Counted from the stretch's first letter, positions 39,920 to 52,072 are shown. The stretch is 64,000 bases of DNA from Ischnura elegans (GCF_921293095.1 NC_060259.1:8618001-8682000); one strand, 5' to 3'. The notes: generated from the letters alone by a model not told the origin. Numbers and translations: made by a program.

Positions 39920-40099
39920 AAATTATTATCATCCATTAAAACGGTTAATGTGCTGACACTGAGGCTATGGCAAGTTATCTTTATGGACTATGGGTCTTAA
40001 ATATTTTTATTTCATGGAAGACTTGTGTGATAGATAATTCTTAAGGTGTATAACTAATACATGAAACGCAAGTCAAAATCTTCCATTCTCCACTCAATT

Positions 40100-40570
40100 C
40101 TACTGTCAGCTTATCTATTCACATCTACATAATTCTTCTCTTTCATATCCTTTTCTACCAGTTCAATGTATTTAATTTGAAGTATTCCTTTTCGGTTCTT
40201 GCGATGTACTTGTCCCTCAACAATTGTCTTCATCAGGCTATAAAGTCTCAAGATATAGTCGAAAGGGTTGTTTCATCTTCTAATCAAGGTTTTCACAAGG
40301 CTCCTCTTCTCTTCCACACTTCTTGTGACTTCCTTATTACTTACCCTTGATGTCTCTGCTGCTGCCATTCATGCTTCACTTCTGTAGAGAAGAACGAATA
40401 ACGGCACTCCAAGTATAAGTTCTGATAAGTTGCTTCCTCACTTCTAAGCTTAAATTTCTCACTGTAAGTAGATCTTTCTTTTGGTAGAATTCTCTCTTCA
40501 CCTGGGCTATCCTATTAATAATTTCTGCCTCGCTCCTCCCCCATTGGAAATTTCTTATGTCTTTCAGAAA
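40100..40570 (-). pseudogene. LINE reverse transcriptase C-terminus, broken
   Basis: The minus strand reads RIAQVKREFYQKKDLLTVRN, then EVRKQLIRTYTWSAV, and after a gap RVSNKEVTRSVEEKRSLVKT and SLMKTIVEGQV. This is the characteristic C-terminal region of many arthropod LINE reverse transcriptases (N-E-E-V-L-x-R-V-x-E-K-R-S-L). An in-frame TGA follows the arginine pair, and the segment between the two halves is altered, so it is dead. Confidence 0.75.
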
Positions 40571-40574
40571 TTCT

Positions 40575-40710
40575 TTTAAAATCCTATAAGAATTCTGTAA
40601 GACTCATAGAATTCTATTAGACTTATAAGAATTCTATAAGACTTATACAATTCTATAAGTCATACAGAAATTCTTATAAGAACTCTGCATTTCTTATAGA
40701 ATTCTACAAG
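40575..40710. repeat. array of imperfect TATAGAATTCTATA palindromes
   Basis: Variants of TTATAAGAATTCTATAAGAC recur about six times at intervals of roughly 20-25 bases, each centred on GAATTC or a near form. The sequence could form several overlapping hairpins. Confidence 0.75.
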
Positions 40711-40854
40711 AATGTTGCGCATGTCGCAAAACTTTCAGGTTTTTGTCCGGCAGGCATTTAAGTCACCATAACTTATGTTGGCAATTGATAATTATTTAAG
40801 AAATTCTTATAAGATTTTTTTGGGAATTATGTATATTATTTAAGAAATTCTTAT

Positions 40855-41177
40855 AAGATTTTTTGGAAATTATGTATAACTCTTTGTTGAGTAATGTTCT
40901 GCTAATTTATTGGCGTTTTCAGAATGGTATTTGACATAAATGGTTCCAAGAAGCGGAGGCTTCTTTAATGCGACTTGTTAGTATATATATCCCTGAGGGC
41001 ACATGAAAAATTGTAAGATTTTTTTGGAAATTATGTATAACTCTTTGTTGAGTAATGTTCTGCTAATTTATTGGCGTTTTCAGAATGGTATTTGACATAA
41101 ATGGTTCCAAGAAGCGGAGGCTTCTTTAATGCTACTTGTTAGTATATATATCCCTGAGGGCACATGAAAAATTGTAG
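40855..41177 (+). repeat. two-unit tandem duplication, 161-bp period
   Basis: The unit starting near AGATTTTTTGGAAATTATG is present twice (compare TCTTTGTTGA at 40881 and 41042). The copies differ at very few positions, so the duplication is recent or an assembly effect. A partial earlier copy of the unit's start lies at 40796-40840. Confidence 0.9.
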
Positions 41178-41183
41178 ACTTAT

Positions 41184-41489
41184 AGAAACTGTCTGTTTCG
41201 AGTGTACAGATAACTTAACCGATGGAAGTGCGATATGGGCCATGAATATCCACAATGTATACTGTGATTGCATACGTCGCAGGATACAGTGCACATGGTT
41301 CCCTAGCAACCAAACCTTGTTTGGTTGCTAGGCATTGCTTTTATATGTTAATCATTCACTATGTCTTTGTGACAGCAGTTTAATAAAATAAGTCGTGTGC
41401 TTCTAACCAAAATAAGGCATTGACCTCATTTGGTAAGTCTTGCAAAACTGGCATTCCTAAAATTTTGTTACCTTAAACAGACAGTTTCG
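41184..41489. mobile_element. small foldback element
   Basis: AGAAACTGTCTGTTT at 41184-41198 and AAACAGACAGTTTC at 41475-41488 are inverted copies bounding about 305 bases. A perfect hairpin (41302-41332) lies inside. The target duplication is unclear. Confidence 0.5.
41302..41332. repeat. perfect 14-bp hairpin
   Basis: CCTAGCAACCAAAC, loop CTT, then GTTTGGTTGCTAGG. It stops sharply at both sides. Confidence 0.9.
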
Positions 41490-41543
41490 TTGAATTTTAA
41501 ACTTTTCATCATTAATTTAGATAGATATGTATATTTTTTTCAG

Positions 41544-41665
41544 ATTTTGGCATGTCTAATATAAGTGGAAATTTTAATGAAAACAGTGTCTCAATGGACG
41601 AAGTGAATGTTTTAGTAGTCTCTGAAGAGAATGAGAATGAATTTTGCATGAGTAAACCTAAATAA
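41544..41665 (+). CDS. possible terminal exon of unknown gene
   Basis: A strong pyrimidine tract and acceptor (TATTTTTTTCAG, ending 41543) precede an open frame that reads FGMSNISGNFNENSVSMDEV then NVLVVSEENENEFCMSKPK and a TAA stop at 41663-41665. The composition is protein-like (acidic, mixed hydrophobic), but I know no relative. There is no upstream exon to join it to. It could be an orphan exon, a transposon fragment or chance. Confidence 0.2.
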
Positions 41666-41749
41666 CATCTGCACAATTATTATTTTATGGAAAATACATC
41701 AACTATTATTCTTAATCAGTGTTTCTGTGATTCCTATTAATTTCCCTAA

Positions 41750-42159
41750 ATTTTGCTCTTCTTGTTAGCTATATTCTACATATCCTTTTCTCCAAATGGC
41801 ATCAAATTCCATTTTACTTTGTCTACTTCTTTCATTGTCTATCCAAATCTACATGTAGAGGTCATTCTCTCTGGTATCTTAAATAAACATTGCTCGTATG
41901 TATTTATCAATTTTGTTCTTTTTCTTCGCATATAATTTCTTGAAGTATCCCAAGCGGAACTTGAATTTTATTTCATTTGCTTCTTCAGTTCTCCATGTTA
42001 AATCATATTCCATATTGCAATTCCCTTATCTTTCATTGCGTAGTGATTGCCAAAGTCATATTCTATCATGAGTCCATCATTCTAGGATATTGTCGATTTC
42101 ATTGCTTTTAATTTCTTTTAGCATGTGGGGACGATTAACCCTATGCAGAACACATGCTA
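41750..42159. other. AT-rich intergenic, possibly further LINE remnant
   Basis: On the minus strand there are lysine- and glutamate-rich open stretches (for example EYDLTWRTEEANEIKFK) that could belong to the LINE fragment at 40100-40570, but no diagnostic motif is visible. Confidence 0.3.
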
Positions 42160-43560
42160 TTTAGATTTTCATACATATTTTAACATTTTTACTGATTAAA
42201 AATCATTTTTATAAGCTTTCAAGCTATTTCACAGTACATATTCAAATTTTTCTTGCTCACGTTTCACCCAAATTTGGAAAGCGACACATGCTGACATTCA
42301 GTTTTGGGGAGGTGGATTTTGCACTTCCTCATGCTAGTTTCATGCTACACCATACGTTGAGCTCTCCTTACCTCAATAAAAATGTTTCCACACAATGAAA
42401 TTTTTTATCAATATATCATTAAATTAAATTGCAACTGCACAATCTGCGACATGATTGACAATGTTTGGAATAACATTGACTTCACATGCTCCAAGGAGTG
42501 GGAACAGAACAAGATGACCACTCAGCAATCTCGAAGGGGTTGGTAGCAGAAGCCCGTAAAGGAGATGTGGAGGGAAGGAGCGTGATCCCTCCGTCTTTCA
42601 AGCAACAGGACTACCAATGAGGAGTCAAGGATGAACATGTCCGATCTTGCTAGTTTGTGATGTCGCTGCCTCCGTGCAAGCTATGTGATATATGTAGTTG
42701 GCGTTTCCAGTCTCTTTCTTCTTGTTTGAGAGTGCTAACGCTACGCTTTTCTTTGCAAATTGTGTTGGTTGGACATTGTTGACTATTAGTATAGTCTAGA
42801 AGTAACTAGAAAACTTAGTGGCTATCAATTAGAGCTGAAAGAACTAAAATATTTTCATAAATGCGTCGCATTTGGTCACATTCTCATTTGAATCTCGTGC
42901 ATAGCATACAATTTCCGAAAGCTTTCAAGATATCTTTGGTTCAAGTAAGCCACTCACCTAACATTTATCCTCCAGAAAAGGGAGAAATGAAGCAGGTAGG
43001 CCAAATACGGTCAATTGTCAAGTCGGGGTGGGGATGAAACACGATTTGATTGCTGTCGTGTAACTTGATATTTTCCTTCAAAGACAATGATTTATGGTCT
43101 GTGTCACCTCCAAAACGAAAGAAAAACATCAGAGGCACGGGCTGATGGAGGGCCGAGGGTGGTTTACTGAAATCTGCAACGTAGTTACTTTTGACATGGT
43201 TATTATCCTATGATGCTGAGATTCCCCCAATGTTAGTTCAATCTCTAGAGAAAATTCACACTATGTGCCAGTAGTATTTTGCCCCTTTTATTTTCCACGG
43301 CTGAAAATCTGCAACGTAACCCCTGTGAGACCTTTTAAACAAAATGGTTCATGAGTAGGACAAGCATCGCAGTGCAGCGGTGCATTCGAAGAGAGAATCG
43401 GTACTCTTTCCACTCTTGGGGTGCATTGCATTCACTGAAGCATTAATTTAAAATTTCAGATACAGATCCCATGTCTTCCGTGACTTTGGATCCGATGTAT
43501 ATGATTAAGGGCAATATCCACAGATATTTGGATCTGAGGTATCCGATCTGACCATCCTTA
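42160..43560 (+). mobile_element. hAT-like family 2 element, copy A
   Basis: The right end reads GGATCTGAGGTATCCGATCT then GACCATCCTTA, matching the right end of 52073-53835. The similarity begins on the left near GCTATTTAGATTTT at 42161. Shared interior includes AATTGCAACTG-ACAATCTGC and the internal module near 42980-43070. The left terminus is missing or altered. No transposase. Confidence 0.65.
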
Positions 43561-43949
43561 GTTGTAAAGTTAACTCTTGAGTCATATACATAGTATGTAC
43601 CTTAAGTATAACTAAACTAATACCAGTAAACTTGGATTATGTCTTATCATGTTAGTTTACTAAGTTTAGTTAAGTTAGTTTACTTTCTGCAACTCATATT
43701 GACTCACCTCCCACGTGAATGTCTTGCTCTCTTTGATATGATGGGGCTGAATGAAGGGGAAATAAGCAACTTCCAAATGCTTGCAGGGTAACATGACATA
43801 CCTTTTATTACCTAGTTTCGTAGCACATTGTTACTCATAAGTACATATTATGGAAGTTCCTTGTTTCACCTTGTTGCCCCAGAATACAAAGGCAACAAGC
43901 CCAAAGTTTCAACAGGGCAGGTGAGCAATGATTGATCTGATATGAGTTG

Positions 43950-45640
43950 GACTCGAGAGTGAGTAAGAAGTCATGTCTACCAAACACCAAAGAAGAGGAC
44001 AAGGAAGAAGTAGGATGTCTAGATCAGTAACAAAAGATCAAGGTCCCAGTACTACCCCAAGAAGTTGTCATTCCTGATGTCCAAGAGCTCATTCCCACTC
44101 CCCCTCAACGTTCAACAAGAGATCCCCAGCAGAAGAAGAAATGCTGCTGAGAAGTGAGTGACAATGACAGTTATGGATTGGAGGCAAAGCAATCCAAAGC
44201 TGCTAACGTCAGTGTGCCAACTGGTGTAAAGGAGGTGCTGGCTAGCCCACAACCTAAGATATTGAAGAGATCCATGAAAGTTGAGAGAGGACAACTAGTG
44301 GAAATGGGGACATGCACAGCTTGTCCTGAGGCTAGAGAAAAACTGTGGTGGGCTCCACTTGGAAACGCAAGCTGATGATGGATGCTGATGGACAGGCAAT
44401 AAAACCTTATTTTTTTCCCCTGAATTTATTTATCATCAATTTGAACTTTTTTATATCATAAGCTTGGCATGTTCACACCTAATTGTGATGTTCACAATTA
44501 TGGAACTGGAAATAGCAATCGCCTACATTATCATTCAATTAGAACTGACAGATCAAAGTTGTGAATTGGGCCTCGGAATTTACAATAAACTTCCTAGTCA
44601 CTTGAAAGCAAATCATTCTATGGTGTCATTTAATAGGAAGTTAAAATATTTCCTTCTGCAAAAGAATTAAATATTGTTCTGAGAAAGAATATGTTTGATT
44701 GTTCCAATTAATCATTAATATTCTTATTACTTTGTGAACAAACAATCGTTGATTAATCTGTTACATTTTATTATGTTTGTCTAATATATATTTAGTTGTA
44801 AGGTCTTTAGACAAAAATAAATTATGTACTGTTATCCCAGGAAAAGGCAACACTTATTGCACAAGGATTAATTCAGAGGCATGGATAAGACTAATCCCAA
44901 ATATACTCTCCAGAGGTTAAAGGAAAATCATCGTACTTATGATGGCATTTTCCATTGAGAAAGGGCTTACATATACATAAACATGCTGACATTATCTCAG
45001 CCTACATCAATAGCAATATGCAGGAAGTGGTTTCCTTAGAGCAACCTGAGGAGTTTGTTGTTGGTGACAGGGTATGCTTCTGTGCCAGTGTCCTGTCTCG
45101 GGGGAAAACTTGTGGTAGCAGCCAAAAATCTGATGAGATATATGAGATGAAAGTTAAGACAACAGGTGACTTGGTACTCTAACATAGACTTTACCAATAA
45201 TAAGATTGATAGGAAATCCTTAAGTGGATTGTTGGTGTGCATGCCAGCCGTGTAGTGGCCACATCAATGCAGCAGGCAGAGGCAGAGCCATTACCATAGG
45301 GGTGGCTTTGTGGTTCTGTGGAACAATTGGTGACATCACCGCTAGGGGCTTGTGCATTCAGACTATATGCCCACACTAAATCTGATTAAGAAGGACATTG
45401 TTGATCATAATTCTAAAGCAATTGATTTTAAGAAACATTTCATTAGAGAGATTTTTTAAGGGGGCTTTCTTCAATATGAGTACGACTAATCCTATCGCAA
45501 TGAAGGTGATTTGAGCAAATCTTTGAGTGGTACATACACACAGGAGTTGTGTGCCAGGATTGGAAAGGTTATACCCTGATATGCTATGTGAAATTTGACC
45601 AGCATTGACAAATTTCTGTCTTCTCAGGCATTTTCCTACT
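43950..45640 (+). pseudogene. copia-type retrotransposon polyprotein, broken and interrupted
   Basis: In order along the plus strand: a proline-rich linker (VPVLPQEVVIPDVQELIPTP then PQRSTRD), the start of reverse transcriptase (LASPQPKILKRSMKVERGQL, MDADGQ), a LINE insertion (about 44405-44840), more reverse transcriptase (KATLIAQGLIQRHG, then GLHIHKHADIISAYI and QEVVSLEQPEEFVVGDRVC), then RNase H pieces (NKIDRKSLSGL and AIDFKKHFIRE). This is the Ty1/copia order. The catalytic Y-V-D-D block is absent and there are several stops. Long terminal repeats were not identified. Confidence 0.8.
44405..44840 (+). mobile_element. 5'-truncated LINE inserted in copia pseudogene
   Basis: The insertion separates MDADGQAIKPY from KATLIAQG of the copia reading frame. 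Its own frame reads GIYNKLPSHLK then FNRKLKYFLLQKN, the C-terminal signature of some arthropod LINE reverse transcriptases. It ends with TTGTAAGGTCTTTAGACAAA then AATAAAT, a common LINE 3' end. So the LINE landed after copia did. Confidence 0.65.
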
Positions 45641-46986
45641 ATTATCACTTGGCTTTACATTTTGTTTGGTCATCACTATGACAAGACCAACATTTACCGG
45701 CTGTTTATTTTACAATGTTAAAATAAGTCTTTTTTGTGGGAAAGTATAAAATATGTTTTATTTCTTCTGATTGATTTTGTGACAAGCAACTGCATTTTAG
45801 TTGGAATCATTAGCATCTTGATTGTTTTCTGCAAACAAATAATCAAGGAGAAAGGTTGTATGTACTGATTTTTATCATCCATATTTTTGGTTAAGAGGGT
45901 TTGATGCTGTATTGTTGCAACACCAGTGCTCTATGTGTGTTCTTGAAGGGAACGCTGTAGACATACAATCAGTCTCGAATATCAGCAAGCAAAGTGCAGT
46001 GGCGTTTTCCTTCAAGTAGATATTCCTGACCAATTTCAAAGCAAAGGGAATCAAACTTTAAGCAAGAGAGTTTGATAAGCTAACATTATCACCGATGTAA
46101 AAATCTCACATACTCTTTAGATTTAAATAAAAATCAATCCAATGCTAACATATGACTCACAGAGGAATTTGAATTCACCAAGCAATAAACAATTTTGAGC
46201 ACAAATGTAATCTCCATAGAACAACTATTTCATTGGCATTACACAAGGAAAATCAAGAATTGAAGTAAGGAAATCTACTGCCTCATCAAAAACAAAAAGA
46301 AAGTTTTTTAATGTTCATAAATATTTTTCCCTTAAATATGATTTGTAAACAACTACTTTGAAATAGAGAATAAATTTGAAAAATTAAATACCATTTAAAC
46401 CAATAAAAAACTAATAACCGATTCAAAAATCAAAATTCTTCCAAAATTGCATGTGATTGTCCACCACTACTCTTGAAATGAACTTCATCTTTCACTTCAC
46501 CCATGCTACAAACATATCGTCAATATGAGCTGGCGTGACTTTAAGATGGCAATTTCAAAACCTGTCACACACCCATTTCTCATCGTGAGACATATTATGG
46601 TGCCCTGTATAGCATGTAAGGCAAGCACACACGTAATGGCTTGTATCACAAAAGACTAAAAATGGATTTTAATAGCTAATTCCCAAACTGCTAAACCCAG
46701 TAATGGTTTTTTCCCCTTGAAATGGACAATGGAATGCTTAAGTAGTTTAATCAAGATATTTATCTGTTGCAATATGAACAATATGATTGGCATTTAATTT
46801 ATGCCATTTATTTCATTTATATGATTAATTTTTTTCTGTTAAAAAAATAATGCAATATACCAACAGTAAATGCATATAGAGGCTAGGTAACCACTCTCAA
46901 TATTAAGGCAATTAAGAATTTGTGTCTAAGCTACTTGAGCAATAACAGTTCATAATTGCCTGTACAAAAATATATCACAGAAAGAG
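45641..46986 (-). other. EDEM1 3' UTR and intergenic
   Basis: Sequence just below 46987 is the EDEM1 3' UTR. TTTATT at 46807-46812 (AATAAA on the minus strand) is one candidate poly(A) signal, but several others occur lower down and I cannot choose. Nothing else is recognised. Confidence 0.35.
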
Positions 46987-47082
46987 CTAATATTCATCAA
47001 CTCCCAAAATATCGCTTATCTGCATAAAATAATGACTCTTAATGGGCAGGAAGTAGGATCTCTCAGCATCAACAGCATCACA
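46987..47082 (-). CDS. Edem1: EDEM1 terminal exon
   Basis: It reads CDAVDAERSYFLPIKSHYFM then QISDILGVDEY and TAG at 46989-46987. The family ends with C-x-x-V-x-x-E-R-x-Y-x-L-P-L-K-S-x-Y-x-x-Q-I, so the match is good though short. The acceptor is TTTTTTCAG. This frame is short enough to be missed by gene finders that use length alone. Confidence 0.85.
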   Translation of the reverse strand, partial: CDAVDAERSYFLPIKSHYFMQISDILGVDEY

Positions 47083-48199
47083 CTGAAAAAAGAATAGAAT
47101 TGTGTATGTGCCTATTTATGAATATTATTGTGTAAATGCAAGAGAGGAAATTAAATAAATAAGGAATGAAGATTAATAACAAGACACTGATTTTGTAAGG
47201 TTTTCCTCAAGAGCAAAGAAAGTGATTCAATTACAAAGATACCAAGTCAAGGCATGGTTGCAACAAAATCGGAATTTTCCCACAGACTTTTCCATTTCTC
47301 TGACAAATTTTACCCTGACCATTAACTAAACAGCAGTAATCGTACATGTAATTTTCTAAGAGCTGTATGAAGCAAACCTTTTGCCATCCCTCTCCATAGC
47401 ATTAACTGATTTCTTAAATTGGAGTGACCTTTTCTTGAGATTTCAGCTTTTCCCACATTTGTGAGCCACCTAACAGTACAGACCTTCTCAAGGAAATTAA
47501 AACTCTCATTTGCAGTCACTTCACCTCACTGGCATAGCTTTGAATACATTACATCAAGCTTTTAACAAATAGTACCATGTTCCACCCGCAGCATTTTGTC
47601 CAATGTGGCAAGCATTATGCATGGTATGAAGCACACATGAATCCAATGGAACAAGAAAGGGATCATCCACACCATACATGATTTGAAGGTGTGCCAATGT
47701 GACCTTAGTCATTACTCATGCAGTAGTGCATAGAGGCAGCAGTGTTATATTCAGATATTTCATAAGTTTGAAATTTACATAGAGCCCATCCATTGAGACT
47801 CAGAAGATTCTTAACAGACAACAGAGTTCTTTCACATAACCTTGCAGTAGATTTTTAGCAAAATGGTGGCCCAATTATGAGGAACGGAAAGAGCGAGTAC
47901 TAACTTAATTTTCTGCTCCACTCCAAAATTGCAGAATTATTTCCATTTGTGGACACTGGGTATATTTATCAAGACTTCATCAAAAGAAGTAACTACACAC
48001 CCACTTTGATTCACGTCACTCATAAGCACATTTCATGAAAAAAGAGTGCCTAATATATATAGCTACATGATCTATTTTGGCAGGCCGCACAGTGAAATAA
48101 TGTCCAGACTGGCCCAGCCAAGTAGCTCACTAGGACACAAAATACACAGTACAACTTAGTTTCCATTATTCATCTTTGAATTAAACAAGAAGACACCAT
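47083..48199 (-). other. EDEM1 intron, nothing recognised
   Basis: AT-rich intron sequence. The frame 47322-47519 (-) has no recognised family. Confidence 0.45.
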
Positions 48200-48712
48200 T
48201 ATTTATTCTTAATATAGTAAAACCTCTAAATAATAAACTTCTTGGGACCACAAAAGAATTTTGTTGCACTCAGGTTTTTGCTGTACAGAGGGTGACCATT
48301 CCTAATACACAAAAAAACTCGAATCATTGACTGATATGTACTAATAGGGTAGTTTCCTTCATCAAAGAAAAAGAAAGGCGTTGATTGCGGTTCGTTACCC
48401 ACCATTAGTGTATTCATAATGTACAAATTATTTGGTTTTAGAAATACCAGTTCAAACTAATGGCAATGGTCAATTTTAACCTCATTTAAAAAAGGCCAGA
48501 TTGGCGCCCATGTGATGCCACTCCATGTGAAGTCACAGGGACCTAGTTTCTATACGAGTGAATAGGAGTTTTACATCTTCTGAGATTACCAATGCATGCA
48601 TGAGTCACAGAGCTCAAGGAAACATGTCTTAATAATCACCTATTAAAACTGGCAAAGATGGGAAAGTTTCCTTCATTTGATAACATGAAATATTTTTAGA
48701 TCCGCGAACACA
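48200..48712 (-). mobile_element. Tigger-like remnant, also found inside hAT copy 3
   Basis: The low-coordinate end, TAGTAAAACCTCTAAATAAT, resembles a Tigger-like terminus. The part from about 48310 on is similar, reversed, to 21230-21600, including the block AATAGGGTAGTTTCCTTCAT. The other end is not defined. Confidence 0.5.
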
Positions 48713-48824
48713 GGAAAGGAGCCTACGGTCTATGAAGACCCCTCTCGAGTGGGAACTTGCGATACGTGCTTCTATTCCGGTATTGTCCAATGGCTGTGAC
48801 TAAATGGATTTTGGGTGAAGGCCA

Positions 48825-49550
48825 CTGGCGTCCCCTCCCCGCTCCCCTCTCGAACGCCCCAGATGCACCAAAATTCACACCAAATGCATCTTTCTTTGTA
48901 AGTCTTACTAATATTTGATGTTTCTGCATAGTCCGGTGAGGAACAATTACGAAAGAATTACTCAATTATCTGCTTTCCAGGCTGTATTTCTTATGTTAGT
49001 GTCATTCCTTGTCTTTCGCTGCTGTCAACAAAGTGAACACTATGTTGACTTGGATTTGCGACATAAACGTTGGGATGGTAATTTAGGGACCCAATTTGCA
49101 TTGCTGCAAAGATGCGTTTGGCGACCAATCCCAGATTTTTTTAAATGCTGGATTTTAAAATCAACGTAAAGGACTACTCGCTGATGATATATTGGAGAGA
49201 GACTCCGGATCCTCCGGTTACATCTGACCTTAGCGCTGTGGAAATTAAAAATCTATTGATGAACGTTCAAATTTGAATATAAATATTCCTTTTATTATAC
49301 ATGTGGACGAGAGATTCGCGAGAGAATTTACCAAAACTTTGTTGACAGCAGCGAAAGACAAGGAATGACACTAACATAAGAAATACAGCCTGGAAAGCAG
49401 ATAATTGAGTAATTCTTTCGTAATTGTTCCTCACCGGACTATGCTGAAACATCATATATTAGAATGACTAATGACGAAATAACGACACTTGGTGTGAATT
49501 TTGGTGCATTGGGGCGTGGGAGAGGCGAGTGGGGAGGGGACGCGAACGGC
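48825..49550. repeat. large inverted repeat with ~210-bp arms
   Basis: The left arm (about 48825-49034) and right arm (about 49336-49550) are inverted copies. The inner 120 bases (48915-49034 and 49336-49455) are almost identical, so both encode the same peptide, of which HSPVRNNYERITQLSAFQAV is part. The outer parts have diverged more. About 300 unrelated bases separate the arms. No known family. Confidence 0.85.
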
Positions 49551-50762
49551 CTGGGTTGAGATGCCCCTACCGCAACCCAGACCAACGGTCGGTTTAAATT
49601 CCCGACCCTCCTTTCCACCCCACCTTCCACCCCCATTTCTCAAATGTTGCGAGTGTGCAATTGTGTATATATATATTGGTACGGTTAATTTCTTGGTTAG
49701 TCTTGAAAATGCTGCAGTGCAGTGAAACATGTTGACTTGTGTGTAATAAAAATATTTTATGTGGAAAGTGCAAAGTGTTTCACTTCATATTTTTGTTTAT
49801 GATTCACTTCCAGACTGATCTTCAAAATTCCCTACAGCTATTTGAATCACGACGATTCTCTTCTCTTGATATATTTCTCAACTTCTTACTTTCTTCCTCA
49901 ACTCGCTACTGATATGCATGCGAAAAAACCTACAAACGAAAGCGCATTGCGGTAGAATCTTCTCTAGTTGCATTGGAGGTATAGAGAGCTGGAGAGCATT
50001 AGAAATTCATACAAAAGGGCAAAATTTTCAGAAGTAAGGCTAATTGCCGTTCGAAAGGCAGGGACTCAACCGCCAACCGTATCCTGATTCGTATCTTCCA
50101 GGAACTTGCAGTAATGCTTCTTCTTTGACCTATACGCGGATTCCAAGGGTAGGATTTACAGTAGAATTTTACAGTCCACCCAATTCCTCCACTCTATCAA
50201 AAAGAGACAGGATTTTTCCCCAGGACGCAGCGTGCAGGTAACCTTGTTAGTTTAGTCGTCATGTCTCTGCCCTTGAAATGACACTGCTGAAACACCTAAA
50301 CCCCATAATAATGATAAAAAAATTTCTCTCATGCCTATGCTGGATGCAATTAAAATTAATGAAACACTTGTCGCCGCATGATCAAAATGAAGACTACAAA
50401 ATATACTGCCGTGACGAAGCTTCGATTGCTGGCCCCCCAGGTGAGAGTGGACGACACTAACCACTACACAAACTGACCCATCTGTAAGGTGGTGCACCAT
50501 TGTGGAATAATATAGGGCTTGTTAAAAGTACCGCATGAAAATTAATTAATTAAAGCCAAACCAAGGCCCATTCAATGGAAGCACTACCAATTAAGAGATG
50601 TGCTCGCCATTCCAAATGCCATAAAAAATATGGCATTGAAAAAGATGGAGCAAGGTACATGACCCCTCCCTGTTAGTATAAAGAATTAGAAATAAAATTA
50701 ATTGATTAAAATATATCTCACACAGTCATTGATTATCCTATACAAAATACTAATATACTCAC
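49551..50762 (-). other. EDEM1 intron with a degenerate tRNA-like segment
   Basis: Apart from the tRNA-like segment at 50396-50475 I see no exon or clear element. A GGTTGAGTCCC motif (minus strand near 50070) resembles a box B but has no partner. Confidence 0.4.
50396..50475 (-). repeat. degenerate tRNA-like SINE head
   Basis: On the minus strand GTGTAGTGGTTAGTGTCGTC resembles the D-arm and box A of a tRNA, and GCCAGCAATCGAAGC stands where box B should be. The fold is poor and no target duplication was found. Confidence 0.4.
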
Positions 50763-50951
50763 GCTTGCCATGGTAGAATTAAGGGGACGAGCATCAACAA
50801 TTGACAACGGTGGTTCTTCTTGGACTAAAGGAAGTAAGGGGTTGTCCCATGACTTTGTCCTAAACTTCAAAAGTATTGGGAAAATATGGCCCTCTGTAGT
50901 AAAGACAAACTTACTGAAGTGCTTGTTCACATAATTGTCTTTATCAAACAG
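50763..50951 (-). CDS. Edem1: EDEM1 exon: end of GH47 domain and tail
   Basis: It begins LFDKDNYVNKHFSKFVFTTE then GHIF. The F-T-T-E-G-H motif ends the GH47 domain and its threonine is the calcium-binding residue of the family. A hydrophilic tail follows (PLVQEEPPLSIVDARPLNST), with one N-glycosylation sequon, NST. The exon is 63 codons, phase 0 both ends, with acceptor CTCTTCTAG and donor AGC then GTGAGT. Confidence 0.94.
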
Positions 50952-52072
50952 CTAGAAGAGAGAAAAGCACACATTAGTGAAATTTGATCTAAAATTGTAT
51001 ATAAAATGGAACTACCCTGAATGTAATAATGCAGCTGTACACTAATCTGCATTGGAGTAGGCAATATGCATCAAATGAGGCTTGAATTTTTTACTTGGTG
51101 ACATTTTTAACCCCCATAATATTGGAACTGTAATATAATAATTAAAATTTAACTATTATTTGATAACTGCACAATAACTGATGGCAGGGAAATTATGTCC
51201 TCTAGAGAAAAGACACGCAGAACTAAATAATGAAACAAGACAGAAAAAATAAAGACTTCCTACTTTTACTTTCTAAATTCTGCCTTGTTTTACATTGAAA
51301 TTTGGTTTAAAAAACATTGTAATTTATGATGATAATGTAACATGTTTGAATGGATGTACCTTGTTGGGAATAGCACCTAGGAATAATAATATGGCACCGG
51401 AGAGGAAAATGATTTTCTCACTAAGTGATAGTGATGGCACAATATTTATGTTTTTCCCCCACAGAACCTGTTTATTCTCACTGATGACTCAAGAAAATTA
51501 CACTTCACAACCAGTAAATTTCAAAAAGCTGAATAATTTAAACTTTACTGAATGAAATGACTGTTTGGGGAACGATTGGATTTCATATGATACCAGAGAT
51601 AGGACATAAATTTGGACATTCACTGCTATAAGGGGATGTTACCAATAAAATTTAAAAGAAGTAAAAAATACCTAATAACAAATTCATAAGTTCTTGAAAG
51701 GTTAATTTAGCATTCATACAAGAAATATTAAATGGTTGATAAACAATTGCAATTGCTTTGGCATGATTAATGACAGGGGAGACAAAGTGTACAAACAAAA
51801 CACTTTCACAACATGATACAATGAAAGATGAAAGTATTTATTTCATCCCATTAAGAGCAAAAGAGTCTTTATGAATTCTAAAAATAGTCTCCTCACATTT
51901 AAAACTATTTCCCATCAGGGGTATGGAGAAAATAGAAATCATATAAATTAACAGACAGCAATACCACATGAAAAATCAAGAAAGATTAGCATTCTAGAAA
52001 TAAATCAAAATGAAAATATCACACATCAAGTCTGAGGTGACCTACAACCTTGAAAAAATAGAATTCTTTGAT
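50952..52072 (-). other. EDEM1 intron, nothing recognised
   Basis: AT-rich intron. The frame 51295-51555 (+) has no family resemblance. Confidence 0.4.

Noticed and set aside
40575..40710. CRISPR-like array
   Set aside because: The units are imperfect palindromes with no unique spacers, in a eukaryotic genome.
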